DNA of 64,000 bases from Bradyrhizobium septentrionale (GTDB lineage: Bacteria > Pseudomonadota > Alphaproteobacteria > Rhizobiales > Xanthobacteraceae). The stretch is taken from contig NZ_CP088285.1 in NCBI RefSeq assembly GCF_011516645.4, forward strand, positions 2,374,501 through 2,438,500, written 5' to 3'. Below the pieces are notes generated by a model. That model had not been told where the DNA came from. It made no database searches and worked only from the letters and a program-made list of their open reading frames with translations. Below are positions 46,847-58,916 of the stretch, in pieces; within the stretch, counting starts at the first letter, position 1, and each line of letters begins with the position of its first letter. The translations under genes were made by a program, and so were the position numbers.

Positions 46847-47188
46847 ATGGCAAGACCGCCCCGCAAATCCGGATCCGACAGCCCCGCCTCCCCGCCGCCG
46901 GCGGAAGCACCATCCGCAGCGTCAAGCATGGACCAGGCGCGGCGTCCGTTGGAGGCCGCTGTTGTCGCCCGTCCGAAGATCGCCACCACGCCCGCTCCGC
47001 CGACAACGTCGGCCTACATGGCGCCGCCACAGGGCCCGGGGGCCCCGCAGCAGATGCGCCATGATGGCTCGCCGCACTCGGAGGCGCGGCTCAACACCGC
47101 GATGAAGATCCTGCTCGATCCCAATGCGCGCGCGCTGCCGAGCAAGGTCTATTCCGGACAGGCGCGAAACTGGACCCGCCGGCCGTGA
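46847..47188 (+). CDS. Small protein 3 (113 aa), Pro/Ala-rich, unknown
   Basis: ATG 46847 is preceded by TTAAGGAGCC. The first 75 residues are low-complexity (PPRKSGSDSPASPPPAEAP, TTPAPPTTSAYMAPPQGPG); the last 35 are more ordered: HSEARLNTAMKILLDPNARA then PSKVYSGQARNWTRRP. No signal peptide or membrane segment. I recognise no family. Could be a scaffold, chaperone or immunity partner for the preceding peptides, or a substrate of the protease; all are guesses. Confidence 0.6.
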   Translation: MARPPRKSGSDSPASPPPAEAPSAASSMDQARRPLEAAVVARPKIATTPAPPTTSAYMAPPQGPGAPQQMRHDGSPHSEARLNTAMKILLDPNARALPSKVYSGQARNWTRRP

Positions 47189-47231
47189 TCGACGTTTCGC
47201 GTTGAGCCGCATCGATCTGCTGCCTAGACAT

Positions 47232-47267
47232 GCAACGGCCCGCCCGGTCCGGCGGCGCGGCCGTTGC
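47232..47267 (+). other. Hairpin separating the small-peptide genes from the methyltransferase gene
   Basis: A perfect 9-bp stem GCAACGGCC / GGCCGTTGC with an 18-base GC-rich loop, 43 bases after the stop of small protein 3. There is no T-run. It may end or reduce the small-peptide transcript before the methyltransferase gene. Confidence 0.5.
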
Positions 47268-47285
47268 CGCTCGTCGGAGAGAGAG

Positions 47286-47984
47286 ATGAACGAGAACAGC
47301 AATCCCCGCCCCCATACCCCTGGCCCCAATCTGCGCCGCGCGGCCTTCACATTCACAGGCCTCGGGATACTGCTGTTCCTCGCGGCCGGCACCATGCGAT
47401 GGGCCGGCGCTTGGGTGTTGCTGTTCGAGATCACGATCGGCGGGCTGATCACCGAGGCCTGGCTCGCGAAGCATGATCCGGGATTGTTGGCAGAGCGGCG
47501 CACCTCGCGCGGCCAGGCCGGATGGGATCGCATCATCACGACGATCATGCCGTTGCTGTGGCTGACGTGGCTGCCGCTGATGGCGCTCGACGCGGCGCGC
47601 TACCAGACATCGCTCGTCCCCGGTTGGCTGCAATGTGCCGGCGCTGTCATGATCGCGGCATCGTTCTACATCGTGTACCGGACCTACCGGGAAAACAGCT
47701 ATGCCGCGCCGGTCGTGAAGATCCAGCGCGAGCGCGGTCATGCTGCTGTGACCACGGGGCCCTACGCCTATGTGCGACATCCGATCTATGCCAGCGGGTT
47801 GCTGACCTATGTCGGCGCGCCGCTGCTGCTCGGATCCTGGTACGGCCTTGCCATCGTACCCGTCATGGCGGCGTTGCTCGGCTTGCGGGCGCTGATGGAG
47901 GAACGGATGCTCACCGCCGAGCTCGACGGCTATGCCGAGTATCTCGCCCGCGTACGCTACCGCCTGGTGCCGATGGTCTGGTGA
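47286..47984 (+). CDS. Isoprenylcysteine carboxyl methyltransferase (ICMT/PEMT)-like membrane protein
   Basis: A 232-residue protein with about five membrane segments and the family motif TTGPYAYVRHPIYASGLL (SAM/phospholipid-methyltransferase signature) near residues 157-174, followed by EERMLTAELDGYAEYLARVRYRLVP, the conserved C-terminal element, split near 199-223. Bacterial members methylate isoprenylcysteine-like thioether acids or lipids; substrates mostly unknown. ATG 47286 has GGAGAGAGAG upstream. It lies 97 bases after the small-peptide genes, separated by a hairpin, so membership in that locus is uncertain. Confidence 0.85.
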   Translation: MNENSNPRPHTPGPNLRRAAFTFTGLGILLFLAAGTMRWAGAWVLLFEITIGGLITEAWLAKHDPGLLAERRTSRGQAGWDRIITTIMPLLWLTWLPLMALDAARYQTSLVPGWLQCAGAVMIAASFYIVYRTYRENSYAAPVVKIQRERGHAAVTTGPYAYVRHPIYASGLLTYVGAPLLLGSWYGLAIVPVMAALLGLRALMEERMLTAELDGYAEYLARVRYRLVPMVW

Positions 47985-48153
47985 GCCGTTCCGCGTGGCG
48001 GATTTTCGCAGCAAAGTGGCGGCTTGCCTGATCGGCGGCAATTCCCATAAAGAGAACGGACACGCGTTTCCCTATCTTCCTGCCAGACGGCCGGAAGACG
48101 CGAGGCGAAGCCACCGCTTTGCAACGGGCAGGATCTTAACGGGCAGGATTTTG

Positions 48154-48786
48154 ATGATCGAGGCAGTGATCTGGGATTTCGGCGGCGTCTTGACCACCTC
48201 GCCGTTCGAGGCATTCGCGCGCTATGAGAGCGAGCGCGGCTTGCCGATCGACATCATCCGCCGCACCAACGCCGCCAACCATCTCGAGAACGCCTGGGCC
48301 AAGTTCGAGCGCGCCGAGATCGATATCGACGCCTTCGACGAACTGTTCGCCACGGAATCGAAAGCACTCGGCGCCGAGGTGCGCGGCAAGGACGTGTTGC
48401 CGCTGCTCTCGGGCGACCTGCGCCCCGAGATGGTCGAGGCGCTGAAGCGCATCAAGGCGCAGTTCAAGACCGGCTGCATCACCAACAATCTGCCGGCGAA
48501 CGCGATCGGCAGCCGCAGCGGGCGCACGCTCTACGTCGCCGAGGTGATGGCACTGTTCGATCACATCATCGAGTCCGCGAAGATCGGCCTGCGCAAGCCC
48601 GACCCGCGCATTTACCAGATGATGGTGGAAACGCTGCAGGTGAACCCGAAGAACTGCATCTATCTCGACGATCTCGGCGTCAATCTGAAGCCGGCGCGCG
48701 AGATGGGCATGACCACGATCAAGGTCGTGAATTCCGCGCAAGCGATCTCCGAGCTCGAAGCCGCGACCGGCCTCACGCTGAGGTGA
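48154..48786 (+). CDS. HAD-family hydrolase (YihX/ACAD10-like)
   Basis: A 210-residue HAD-IA phosphatase. Motif I is WDFGGVL (Asp nucleophile with Gly at the +2 position, as in YihX/ACAD10-type enzymes), motif II is CITNNLP, motif III lysine is in KIGLRKPDPRIY, and motif IV is IYLDDLGVNLKPAREMGM. ATG 48154 follows GGCAGGA; an upstream imperfect duplication (ACGGGCAGGAT at 48124 and again at 48139) doubles this ribosome-binding sequence. Substrate unknown. Confidence 0.87.
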   Translation: MIEAVIWDFGGVLTTSPFEAFARYESERGLPIDIIRRTNAANHLENAWAKFERAEIDIDAFDELFATESKALGAEVRGKDVLPLLSGDLRPEMVEALKRIKAQFKTGCITNNLPANAIGSRSGRTLYVAEVMALFDHIIESAKIGLRKPDPRIYQMMVETLQVNPKNCIYLDDLGVNLKPAREMGMTTIKVVNSAQAISELEAATGLTLR

Positions 48787-49045
48787 AGCGGTTTCCCCGC
48801 ACATTCACTTCGCATTCAGGCGGCAACTTCTAATCCTCGGCCTCCCCCCGGGTCACGGCACGATCGCGAAATCGCAACGTGATCCCTTCCTTGTCCGGGC
48901 TGCGCTTCTGCGTATTGCGCTCGGCGGAAATATCCCGGGAACCTTGCGCTAACCCCATGCCATTACGAGCCAAACGAGCCTTGTGCTTTGCCCGCAACGG
49001 GCGCAGAACTGGTCCGAGTTCAAGGCAAATCCGGAGCTGATCCTC

Positions 49046-49993
49046 GTGGCTGACACCAGGCCCACCGCCTCGATCGAGGCCGTGGAAAGCGGCCTCGCCG
49101 CGCAAGGCTATATTGCGAGCCGGCAGATCGCGACCGCGGTCTATCTGTCGCAGCAGATCGAGAAGCCGATCCTGGTCGAGGGCCCCGCCGGCGTCGGCAA
49201 GACCGAGCTGGCGAAGGCGATCGCCGCGTGGCGCGGCCTGAAGATGATCCGCCTGCAATGCTATGAAGGCCTCGACGAGGCCAAGGCGCTGTATGAGTGG
49301 AAATACGCCAAGCAGCTGCTTTACACCCAGATCCTGAAGGACAAGCTCGGCGAGGTGCTCGGCGGCGCGCAGACGCTGGCTGCCGCGCTCGACCAGCTGC
49401 ATACTTTCGGCGACGTGTTCTTCTCCAAGGAATTCGTCGAGCCGCGTCCGCTGCTGCAGGCGCTGGAGCAGCCGGCCGGCTGCGTGCTGCTGATCGACGA
49501 GATCGACAAGTCGGACGCCGAATTCGAATCGCTGCTGCTGGAAATCCTCTCGGACTTCCAGGTCACGATCCCCGAGCTCGGCACGGTTTCGGCGGTGGCG
49601 CCGCCGACCGTGATCCTGACCTCGAACAGCGAGCGCGACCTCGGCGACGCCTTGAAGCGGCGCTGCCTGCATCTGCATATCGGTTTCCCCGAGCAGAAGC
49701 TGGAAGAGCGCATCGTCGAGAGCCGCGTGCCCGGCATCTCGCAGACGCTGCGCAAGCAGATGGTCGGCTTCATCCACGAGATCCGCACGCTGGACCTGAA
49801 GAAGCTGCCCTCGGTCAGCGAGGCGATCGACTGGGCGCGCGTGCTGGTGCTGCTGCAGGCGAGCGAGCTCGACCACGAGATCGTCAAGGACACGCTCAAC
49901 GTGCTCCTGAAATACGAGGCCGATATCGAGGCCGCGACGCCACAGATATCGTCCTTCATCGCCAAGGCGTCGCGCCAGGGCGTGTTCAGCTAG
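49046..49993 (+). CDS. MoxR-type AAA+ ATPase
   Basis: A 315-residue AAA+ protein: Walker A VEGPAGVGKTELAKAI near residues 46-61, Walker B CVLLIDEIDKSD, sensor 1 VILTSNSERDL, and arginine finger region DALKRRCLHLHIGFP. I prefer the GTG at 49046 (VADTRPTASIEA), which matches the common family start and has CGGAG upstream; an in-frame GTG 63 bases earlier is possible. MoxR ATPases work with VWA proteins as metal-insertion or folding chaperones; the partner is the next gene, 6 bases downstream. Confidence 0.9.
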   Translation: MADTRPTASIEAVESGLAAQGYIASRQIATAVYLSQQIEKPILVEGPAGVGKTELAKAIAAWRGLKMIRLQCYEGLDEAKALYEWKYAKQLLYTQILKDKLGEVLGGAQTLAAALDQLHTFGDVFFSKEFVEPRPLLQALEQPAGCVLLIDEIDKSDAEFESLLLEILSDFQVTIPELGTVSAVAPPTVILTSNSERDLGDALKRRCLHLHIGFPEQKLEERIVESRVPGISQTLRKQMVGFIHEIRTLDLKKLPSVSEAIDWARVLVLLQASELDHEIVKDTLNVLLKYEADIEAATPQISSFIAKASRQGVFS

Positions 49994-49999
49994 ACCAAG

Positions 50000-51403
50000 A
50001 TGCGCGAGAACCTGCATCGCTTCTTTCGTGCGGCGCGGGGAGCCGGGGTCCGGGTCTCGCCCGCCGAAAGCATCGATGCGATGCGCGCGGTGGCCCAGGT
50101 CGGCTTTGCCGACCGCGACATCCTGCGCGACACGTTCCTGCTGACGCTTGCCAAGACGCAAGACGAGAAGCGCGCGCTCGGCGAGTGCTTTGACCTGTTC
50201 TTCAGCCAGCCCGAGCCGCAGCAGAAGAGCACCGAGCAGAGCATGACGGACGACAACAGCGAGCAGGGCAGCAATCCGTCCGCCGATGAACATGGCGACA
50301 CGGCCGGCGCTGCCGCCAACGAGAATACCCCCAACGAGAATACCCCCAACGATGTCGGGCCGCTGGCGCAGATGCTGCTGTCGCAGGATCGGTCCGCGAT
50401 ATCGACCGCGATCGCCAACGCCTCCGGCGCGGCCTCGCTGCCCGACATCCGCTACTTCACCCAGCGTGGCATCTTCCAGACCCGCATCCTGGATGCGATG
50501 GGCATCCAGCGCCTGCGCGACGATATCGACGACCTGACCACGCGCAATCCGGGGCTCGCCGAGCGACTGCAGGAGGCGCTCAACGGCCTGCGCGGCACCG
50601 TGCGCGACGCGGTCTCGCAAGCCCTGTTGCTCTACGGCCGTGAAGAGGCGGAAAACCTGCGCAACGAGATCCTGCGAAACGCGCCGCTGGCGCGGATCGA
50701 GCCGCGTCAGGTCGAGCAGATGCGCGCGCTGATCCGCCGGATCGCGCGCCGGCTGCGCGAGCGTTACTCCAAGCCGCGCAAACGTCAGCGCCGCGGCCAT
50801 CTCGACGTCCGCCGTACGCTGCGGCGGAACGCGGCCTGGGGCGGCGTGCCGTTCCTGACCGCGTGGAAGCGCAAGCATCGCGACCGGCCGAAGATCGTGG
50901 CGCTGTGCGACGTCTCCGGCTCGGTCGCCCGGGTCTCGGACTTTTTCCTGCTCCTGATCCACAGCCTGCATGAGGTCGTCGACGACGTCCGCTCATTCGC
51001 GTTCTCGGGCCATCTGATGGAGGTCAGCGACATCCTGGAATCGAAGACGCCGGAAGAGGCGATGAAGGAGATCATGTCCAAGGTCGGCTTCGGCTCGTCC
51101 GACTATGGCAATTCCTTCGCCGATTTCGAGGACAATTGGATGAGCGCGATCACGCCGCAGACCACGGTGATCGTGCTCGGCGACGCCCGCAGCAACAATC
51201 TCGATCCGCGCGCCGACATCCTGCGCCGCATCGGCGAGCGCTCCAAGCGGCTGGTGTGGCTCAACCCCGAGGGCCGCATGGTCTGGGGCTTTGGCGATTC
51301 CGAGATGCCGCGCTACGCGACCTTCTGCACCGTGGTGCGCCAATGCGCGACTGCGCAGCAGCTCGAGCGTGCCGTCTCCGACATCGTGGCGACGTATCAA
51401 TAG
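50000..51403 (+). CDS. CoxE-like VWA domain protein
   Basis: A 467-residue cytoplasmic protein of the CoxE/VWA family, the usual partner of MoxR ATPases. N-terminal helical region (FRAARGAGVRVSPAESIDAM), an acidic low-complexity stretch containing a 15-base tandem duplication (NENTP NENTP, about residues 108-117), then a VWA domain with MIDAS VALCDVSGSVA near residue 300 and the later VIVLGDARSNN. ATG 50000 lies 6 bases after the ATPase stop codon, so the two are co-expressed. Confidence 0.9.
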   Translation: MRENLHRFFRAARGAGVRVSPAESIDAMRAVAQVGFADRDILRDTFLLTLAKTQDEKRALGECFDLFFSQPEPQQKSTEQSMTDDNSEQGSNPSADEHGDTAGAAANENTPNENTPNDVGPLAQMLLSQDRSAISTAIANASGAASLPDIRYFTQRGIFQTRILDAMGIQRLRDDIDDLTTRNPGLAERLQEALNGLRGTVRDAVSQALLLYGREEAENLRNEILRNAPLARIEPRQVEQMRALIRRIARRLRERYSKPRKRQRRGHLDVRRTLRRNAAWGGVPFLTAWKRKHRDRPKIVALCDVSGSVARVSDFFLLLIHSLHEVVDDVRSFAFSGHLMEVSDILESKTPEEAMKEIMSKVGFGSSDYGNSFADFEDNWMSAITPQTTVIVLGDARSNNLDPRADILRRIGERSKRLVWLNPEGRMVWGFGDSEMPRYATFCTVVRQCATAQQLERAVSDIVATYQ

Positions 51404-51432
51404 GCCGCCGGCATCCGAGAAGACGTCGCACC

Positions 51433-51960
51433 TTAGAGACGAAGCGCGTCGCCGTGGAACAGCCAGCCGGCGAATGCAATCAGCGTCAGCGCGACCGACG
51501 CCGAGATACTGACGAGCTTGATCGTCGTGATCGCCTTCAGGATCGAGGCCGATCGCGCCGCCCCATGCGGATCGCCGCGCAGCAACAGCCAGCCCAGCAG
51601 GAAATCCTCGATCAGGTCGCTCAGCAGATACACCGCCGGGACCACCAGGCCGAGCCACGCCGCCGGCGGGTAGGACAGGTTGAGCCAGTACGATGACGCT
51701 GCGCCCATCGCGCCCGCCAGCGCCAGCATGACGGCGAGATCGAGCGGGAACAGGATCGGGAAGACATACTTCATCCGGAGATCGGACTGCACCAGCTCGC
51801 CGAGCTGGGCGCCGCTGTAGCTCAGCGTTTTCTCGGGAAAGCGGCTGCGGAATCTGTTGGCAAAGACGCGATCGGAATAGTTGCCGACCCACCAGAACAA
51901 TCCGAACGCAATCACCACCAGACCCGCGAGAATGACCGTCACGAAAGCTTGATGGCTCAT
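51433..51960 (-). CDS. Integral membrane protein of unknown function
   Basis: A 175-residue protein with four likely helices: FVTVILAGLVVIAFGLFWWV (6-25), VFPILFPLDLAVMLALAGAM (65-85), AAWLGLVVPAVYLLSDLIED (99-119) and LVSISASVALTLIAFAGWLF (148-168). No family recognised. Convergent with the CoxE-like gene. ATG 51960 is the only start that gives the whole first helix. Confidence 0.75.
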   Translation of the reverse strand: MSHQAFVTVILAGLVVIAFGLFWWVGNYSDRVFANRFRSRFPEKTLSYSGAQLGELVQSDLRMKYVFPILFPLDLAVMLALAGAMGAASSYWLNLSYPPAAWLGLVVPAVYLLSDLIEDFLLGWLLLRGDPHGAARSASILKAITTIKLVSISASVALTLIAFAGWLFHGDALRL

Positions 51961-52302
51961 GCCGATCTGTTTCCGTCCATGGTGAGGACGCTGCGCAAAG
52001 CCGCAGGCAAGACGATCGCGCGCACCGGCGAAAACCCCGAAAGGGAGAAAATATCAACGCAATACTGTAATGATCAGGAGGCAGATTCCCACCTTTTCCA
52101 AAGTGTTGCAATTGAATTCTGCGGATCGCCGTCAAGCGCCAGTATGCAGCTGATGCCAATTGCGGCCAGAGGATTCGGGTTGCGCGGCACGGCCGCGTTC
52201 ACGCCGGGTACACAGAACCGTCTTCTATTGGAGATTGAATCGTGCTCGCGTTCTGCCGTACATTGAGGCTGCGGATTTTCACGGCGACCGCGGGGGCAAC
52301 GG
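51961..52302. other. Intergenic region, no gene seen
   Basis: About 340 bases between divergent genes. It is less GC-rich than its surroundings around 52030-52100, as expected for promoters. No palindromic repeat or convincing ORF is seen. Confidence 0.6.
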
Positions 52303-53523
52303 ATGCCGAAGGATATTGTGATTTGTTGCGACGGCACCGGCAACGAGATCGGCGCCAATATTTCCAATGTGCTGAAGCTGTTTCGCGTCACCGACAAGAA
52401 CGAGCGCGAGCGGGTCTACTACCATCCCGGCCTCGGCACGATCGGCCTGCAAAACACCTGGGGCCGCTTCAAGCAGCAGGTGCGCGGCCTGCTTGGGCTG
52501 GCCTTTGGCGCCGGTCTCGACAAGGACACGCTCGGTGCCTACCAGTTCCTGTGCCGGACTTGGGAGCCGGGCGACCGGGTCTGGATGTTCGGCTTCAGCC
52601 GCGGCGCCTACACCGTGCGCGTGCTGGCTGCCTTCGTTCACGTGATGGGCCTCTTGCCGGTCGACCAGCTCGACATCGCCGGCTACGCGTTCAACACCTA
52701 CAAGAAAGCCAGCTCCGACGCCCAGAAGCCGGACGGCACGTTCGACGATGCCCCGCTGAAAGAAGCCTGGCACTTCAGCCAGATCGCCGGCGGCCGCAAC
52801 ATCGATATCGAGTTCGTCGGGGTCTGGGACACCGTGGCCTCGATCATCGTGCCGCGGCAGGACAACTTCCTGTTCGATCTGCAGACGCTGCTGTTCACCC
52901 GCACCAATTCGAGCGTCAGGCGCTTCCGCCAGGCGATCTCGATCGACGAGCGCAGGCGCATGTTCCGCCTCAACCGCTGGATCGAGCCGCAGAAATTCCG
53001 CTCCGATCCGTTCGATCCTTCGACCGCGGTGGAGCAGGACATTCGCCAGGTCTGGTTCGCCGGCGTGCATTCCGATGTCGGCGGCGGTTATCCGGAGACC
53101 GAGAGCGGACCGTCAAAATTTCCGCTGATCTGGATGCTCGAGGAGGCCAAGGCCGCCGGGCTGCCTATGGACCAGGCGCTGATCGATCATCTCGCCTGGG
53201 GGATGCCGCTACCGCCGCGCACGCATGTCTATGTGCCGCCAAGCGCGACGGCCCCGTTGCACAATTCACTGACGGGCGCCTGGGAAATCCTGGAATGGAT
53301 TCCGAAGAGCGACAAATGGAAGGAATGGCCCGCGCGCAAATCCTTCCTCGGCTTCTATCTGCCGATGGGCGAGCCGCGGCCGATTCCGGACAACTCCACC
53401 ATCCATGCTTCCGTGCTGGAGCGGATGGAGAAGGATCCGACCTACCGGCCGATCAATCTGCCGACCACCTACAAGGTCGAGCCGATGACGCCACCGCCGA
53501 CGCCACCGGCCCCAACGGTCTGA
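52303..53523 (+). CDS. DUF2235 (Tle1-like alpha/beta hydrolase) domain protein
   Basis: A 406-residue protein. N-terminal DIVICCDGTGNE and the nucleophile elbow MFGFSRGAYTVRVLAAF (G-F-S-R-G, Ser near residue 103), then FVGVWDTVAS and GVHSDVGGGYPETE complete the DUF2235 pattern. Relatives include phospholipase effectors of type VI secretion, but no T6SS gene is nearby and there is no adaptor domain, so a housekeeping lipase/esterase role is as likely. Ends in Pro-rich PMTPPPTPPAPTV. Confidence 0.87.
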   Translation: MPKDIVICCDGTGNEIGANISNVLKLFRVTDKNERERVYYHPGLGTIGLQNTWGRFKQQVRGLLGLAFGAGLDKDTLGAYQFLCRTWEPGDRVWMFGFSRGAYTVRVLAAFVHVMGLLPVDQLDIAGYAFNTYKKASSDAQKPDGTFDDAPLKEAWHFSQIAGGRNIDIEFVGVWDTVASIIVPRQDNFLFDLQTLLFTRTNSSVRRFRQAISIDERRRMFRLNRWIEPQKFRSDPFDPSTAVEQDIRQVWFAGVHSDVGGGYPETESGPSKFPLIWMLEEAKAAGLPMDQALIDHLAWGMPLPPRTHVYVPPSATAPLHNSLTGAWEILEWIPKSDKWKEWPARKSFLGFYLPMGEPRPIPDNSTIHASVLERMEKDPTYRPINLPTTYKVEPMTPPPTPPAPTV

Positions 53524-53532
53524 CGCTCCTTG

Positions 53533-53586
53533 TTTTGACGCGTTTTCTTCACGCGAACCGGTGTCCACTTCGCTCGAAAACGCTCT
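53533..53586. repeat. Short dispersed repeat (TTGACGCGTTTTCTTCACGC type)
   Basis: TTGACGCGTTTTCTTCACGC followed by GAACCGGTGTCCACTTCGCT and CGAAAACGCTCT. I recognise this as a short repeat common in Bradyrhizobium intergenic regions. It lies just after the DUF2235 stop codon. Confidence 0.6.
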
Positions 53587-53763
53587 CCGCGTCGATCGCA
53601 TCCTTGATCCGCTTGCGGCTGAGCTCAGCCGCTTGCCGGTGGCGCGGACGTACACGGCGACAGGCAGCCAACGCCTGAATTGAGTTTATCGCGGGAGGGT
53701 GTATTAACACGTTCTGTTCCGGAATCGTTCGACCACGGAACTCGAATCACCCTATCTCGGATC

Positions 53764-55632
<1,869 letters not shown>

Positions 55633-55707
55633 ACATCCGACCAGTTTGGGATGCGTTTAGGCCGCGTCACACTTGACTGCCGTCGCACGCTCCGCCATCC
55701 GTGGCCC

Positions 55708-56931
55708 ATGTCCGCGCAATCCGAGGCGGCGTCCGCCGAGCTGTCCCGTCACCGGCCACTGCTGCTGTTCGTGGCCTCGCGCAGCTTCTCCGAATTCGCC
55801 TACCAGATCGCCACCGTTGCGATCGGCTGGCAGGTCTACGTGCTGACCGGCAGCGCCGTCTATCTCGGCCTGGTCGGGCTGGTGCAGTTCATCCCGAACG
55901 CGCTGCTGGTCTTCATCGCAGGCCACGCCGCCGACCGCTACGATCGCCGCCGCGTGGTGCAGGCCTGCCAACTGATCCAAGGGCTTGCGGCCGCCTATCT
56001 CGGCTGGCGCAGCTTTGCCGGCGACCTGACGGTGCCGGAAATCTTCTCGGTGCTGATCGCGTTCGGTGTCGCCGGAGCATTCGGCGACCCGGCCGCCTCG
56101 GCGCTGCTGCCGGCCGTGGCGCCGGAGGGCCAGCTGCAGCGCACCACCGCGCTGTCGGCCGGCGCCTGGCAGGTCGCGATCGTCACGGGTCCGGCGATCG
56201 GCGGCCTCACCTACGCGATCTCGCCGGCCGTCCCCTACGCCGTGATGGCGACGTTCTGGCTGCTCGCGGCGATCTGCTGTGGCGCGATCCGGCTGGAACG
56301 GCCGGCGGCCGAGCCGGACCCGCCGTCGCTCGGGCAATTGTTCGCCGGCGTCAAATTCGTTCGCGGCAATCCGGCGATCCTCGGCACCATCTCGCTCGAT
56401 CTGTTTGCGGTGCTGCTGGGCGGCGCCAGTGCGCTGCTGCCGATCTATGCGCACGACATCCTGCATGCCGGCCCCTGGGCACTCGGCGTGATGCGCGCCG
56501 CGCCCGCGGTCGGCGCGCTGGTGATGACGGCCGTGCTGACGCGGTATCCGATCTCGCGGCGGGTGGGATTGCGCATGTTCCAGGCGGTGATCGCCTTCGG
56601 GCTGGCAATCTGCGTATTCGCGCTGTCGCGGCAGATCTGGCTGTCGACGCTGGCGCTCGCCGCAATGGGCGCCGCCGACACGATCAGCGTCGTGATCCGC
56701 GTCTCGCTGGTGCAGCTTGCAACCCCGGACGAGATGCGCGGCCGCGTCGGCGCCGTGAACTATCTGTTCGTCAACGCCTCCAACCAGCTCGGCGAGTTCG
56801 AGAGCGGCATCACCGCCGCGCTGTTCGGCGCGGTGCCCGCCGCCCTGATCGGCGGCCTCGGCACGGTCGCGGTGGCGCTGCTCTGGATGAAATTGTTCCC
56901 CTCGCTGCGCAAGGTCGAGCGGCTGGAGTGA
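55708..56931 (+). CDS. MFS transporter (EntS-like exporter family)
   Basis: A 407-residue permease with about 11-12 membrane helices. The loop between helices 2 and 3 reads GHAADRYDRRRVVQACQ, the MFS motif A (GxxxDRxxRR), and GAFGDPAASALLPAVAP matches the MFS_3/EntS-type exporters. ATG 55708 gives a short cytoplasmic N-terminus (MSAQSEAASAELSRHRPL); an upstream ATG at 55651 is in frame. 18-75 bases after recQ. Substrate unknown. Confidence 0.88.
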   Translation: MSAQSEAASAELSRHRPLLLFVASRSFSEFAYQIATVAIGWQVYVLTGSAVYLGLVGLVQFIPNALLVFIAGHAADRYDRRRVVQACQLIQGLAAAYLGWRSFAGDLTVPEIFSVLIAFGVAGAFGDPAASALLPAVAPEGQLQRTTALSAGAWQVAIVTGPAIGGLTYAISPAVPYAVMATFWLLAAICCGAIRLERPAAEPDPPSLGQLFAGVKFVRGNPAILGTISLDLFAVLLGGASALLPIYAHDILHAGPWALGVMRAAPAVGALVMTAVLTRYPISRRVGLRMFQAVIAFGLAICVFALSRQIWLSTLALAAMGAADTISVVIRVSLVQLATPDEMRGRVGAVNYLFVNASNQLGEFESGITAALFGAVPAALIGGLGTVAVALLWMKLFPSLRKVERLE

Positions 56932-57090
56932 ACCGGCGCTCCGATACCGTTGCTGTCAACGCAGCGGCATAGGAGCCATACCCGGCGCGGCAACGCATGC
57001 GCTTGCGGGCCGCGCCGCCCTCGCCCTAATCTTTGCCCTGTCGCGTCCAACGAGGCACGGCCAAAGCTAAAGATAGGGAAGAGACGGGCC

Positions 57091-58839
<1,749 letters not shown>

Positions 58840-58874
58840 GCAGCGGCGGTATCCCCACCGGGATCGCGCATGAT

Positions 58875-58915
58875 AGTGTCGTCCCGGCCCGCGCTTCGCG
58901 GGCCGCACGGGGGAC
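58875..58915. repeat. Short family-B-like palindrome at the phosphoesterase start
   Basis: GTCGTCCCGGCCCGCGC / GCGGGCC...GGGGGACGA form a hairpin whose right arm ends beside the ATG of the phosphoesterase gene, so it contributes its ribosome-binding region. Confidence 0.55.
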
Positions 58916-58916
58916 G

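Noticed and set aside
48830..50971. 713-codon minus-strand frame opposite the MoxR/CoxE genes
   Set aside because: Covers two plus-strand genes with intact catalytic motifs; composition is typical of high-GC antisense frames.
52303..53523. Type VI secretion effector module
   Set aside because: The DUF2235 hydrolase has no VgrG, PAAR, adaptor or immunity gene beside it; domain identity alone is not enough.
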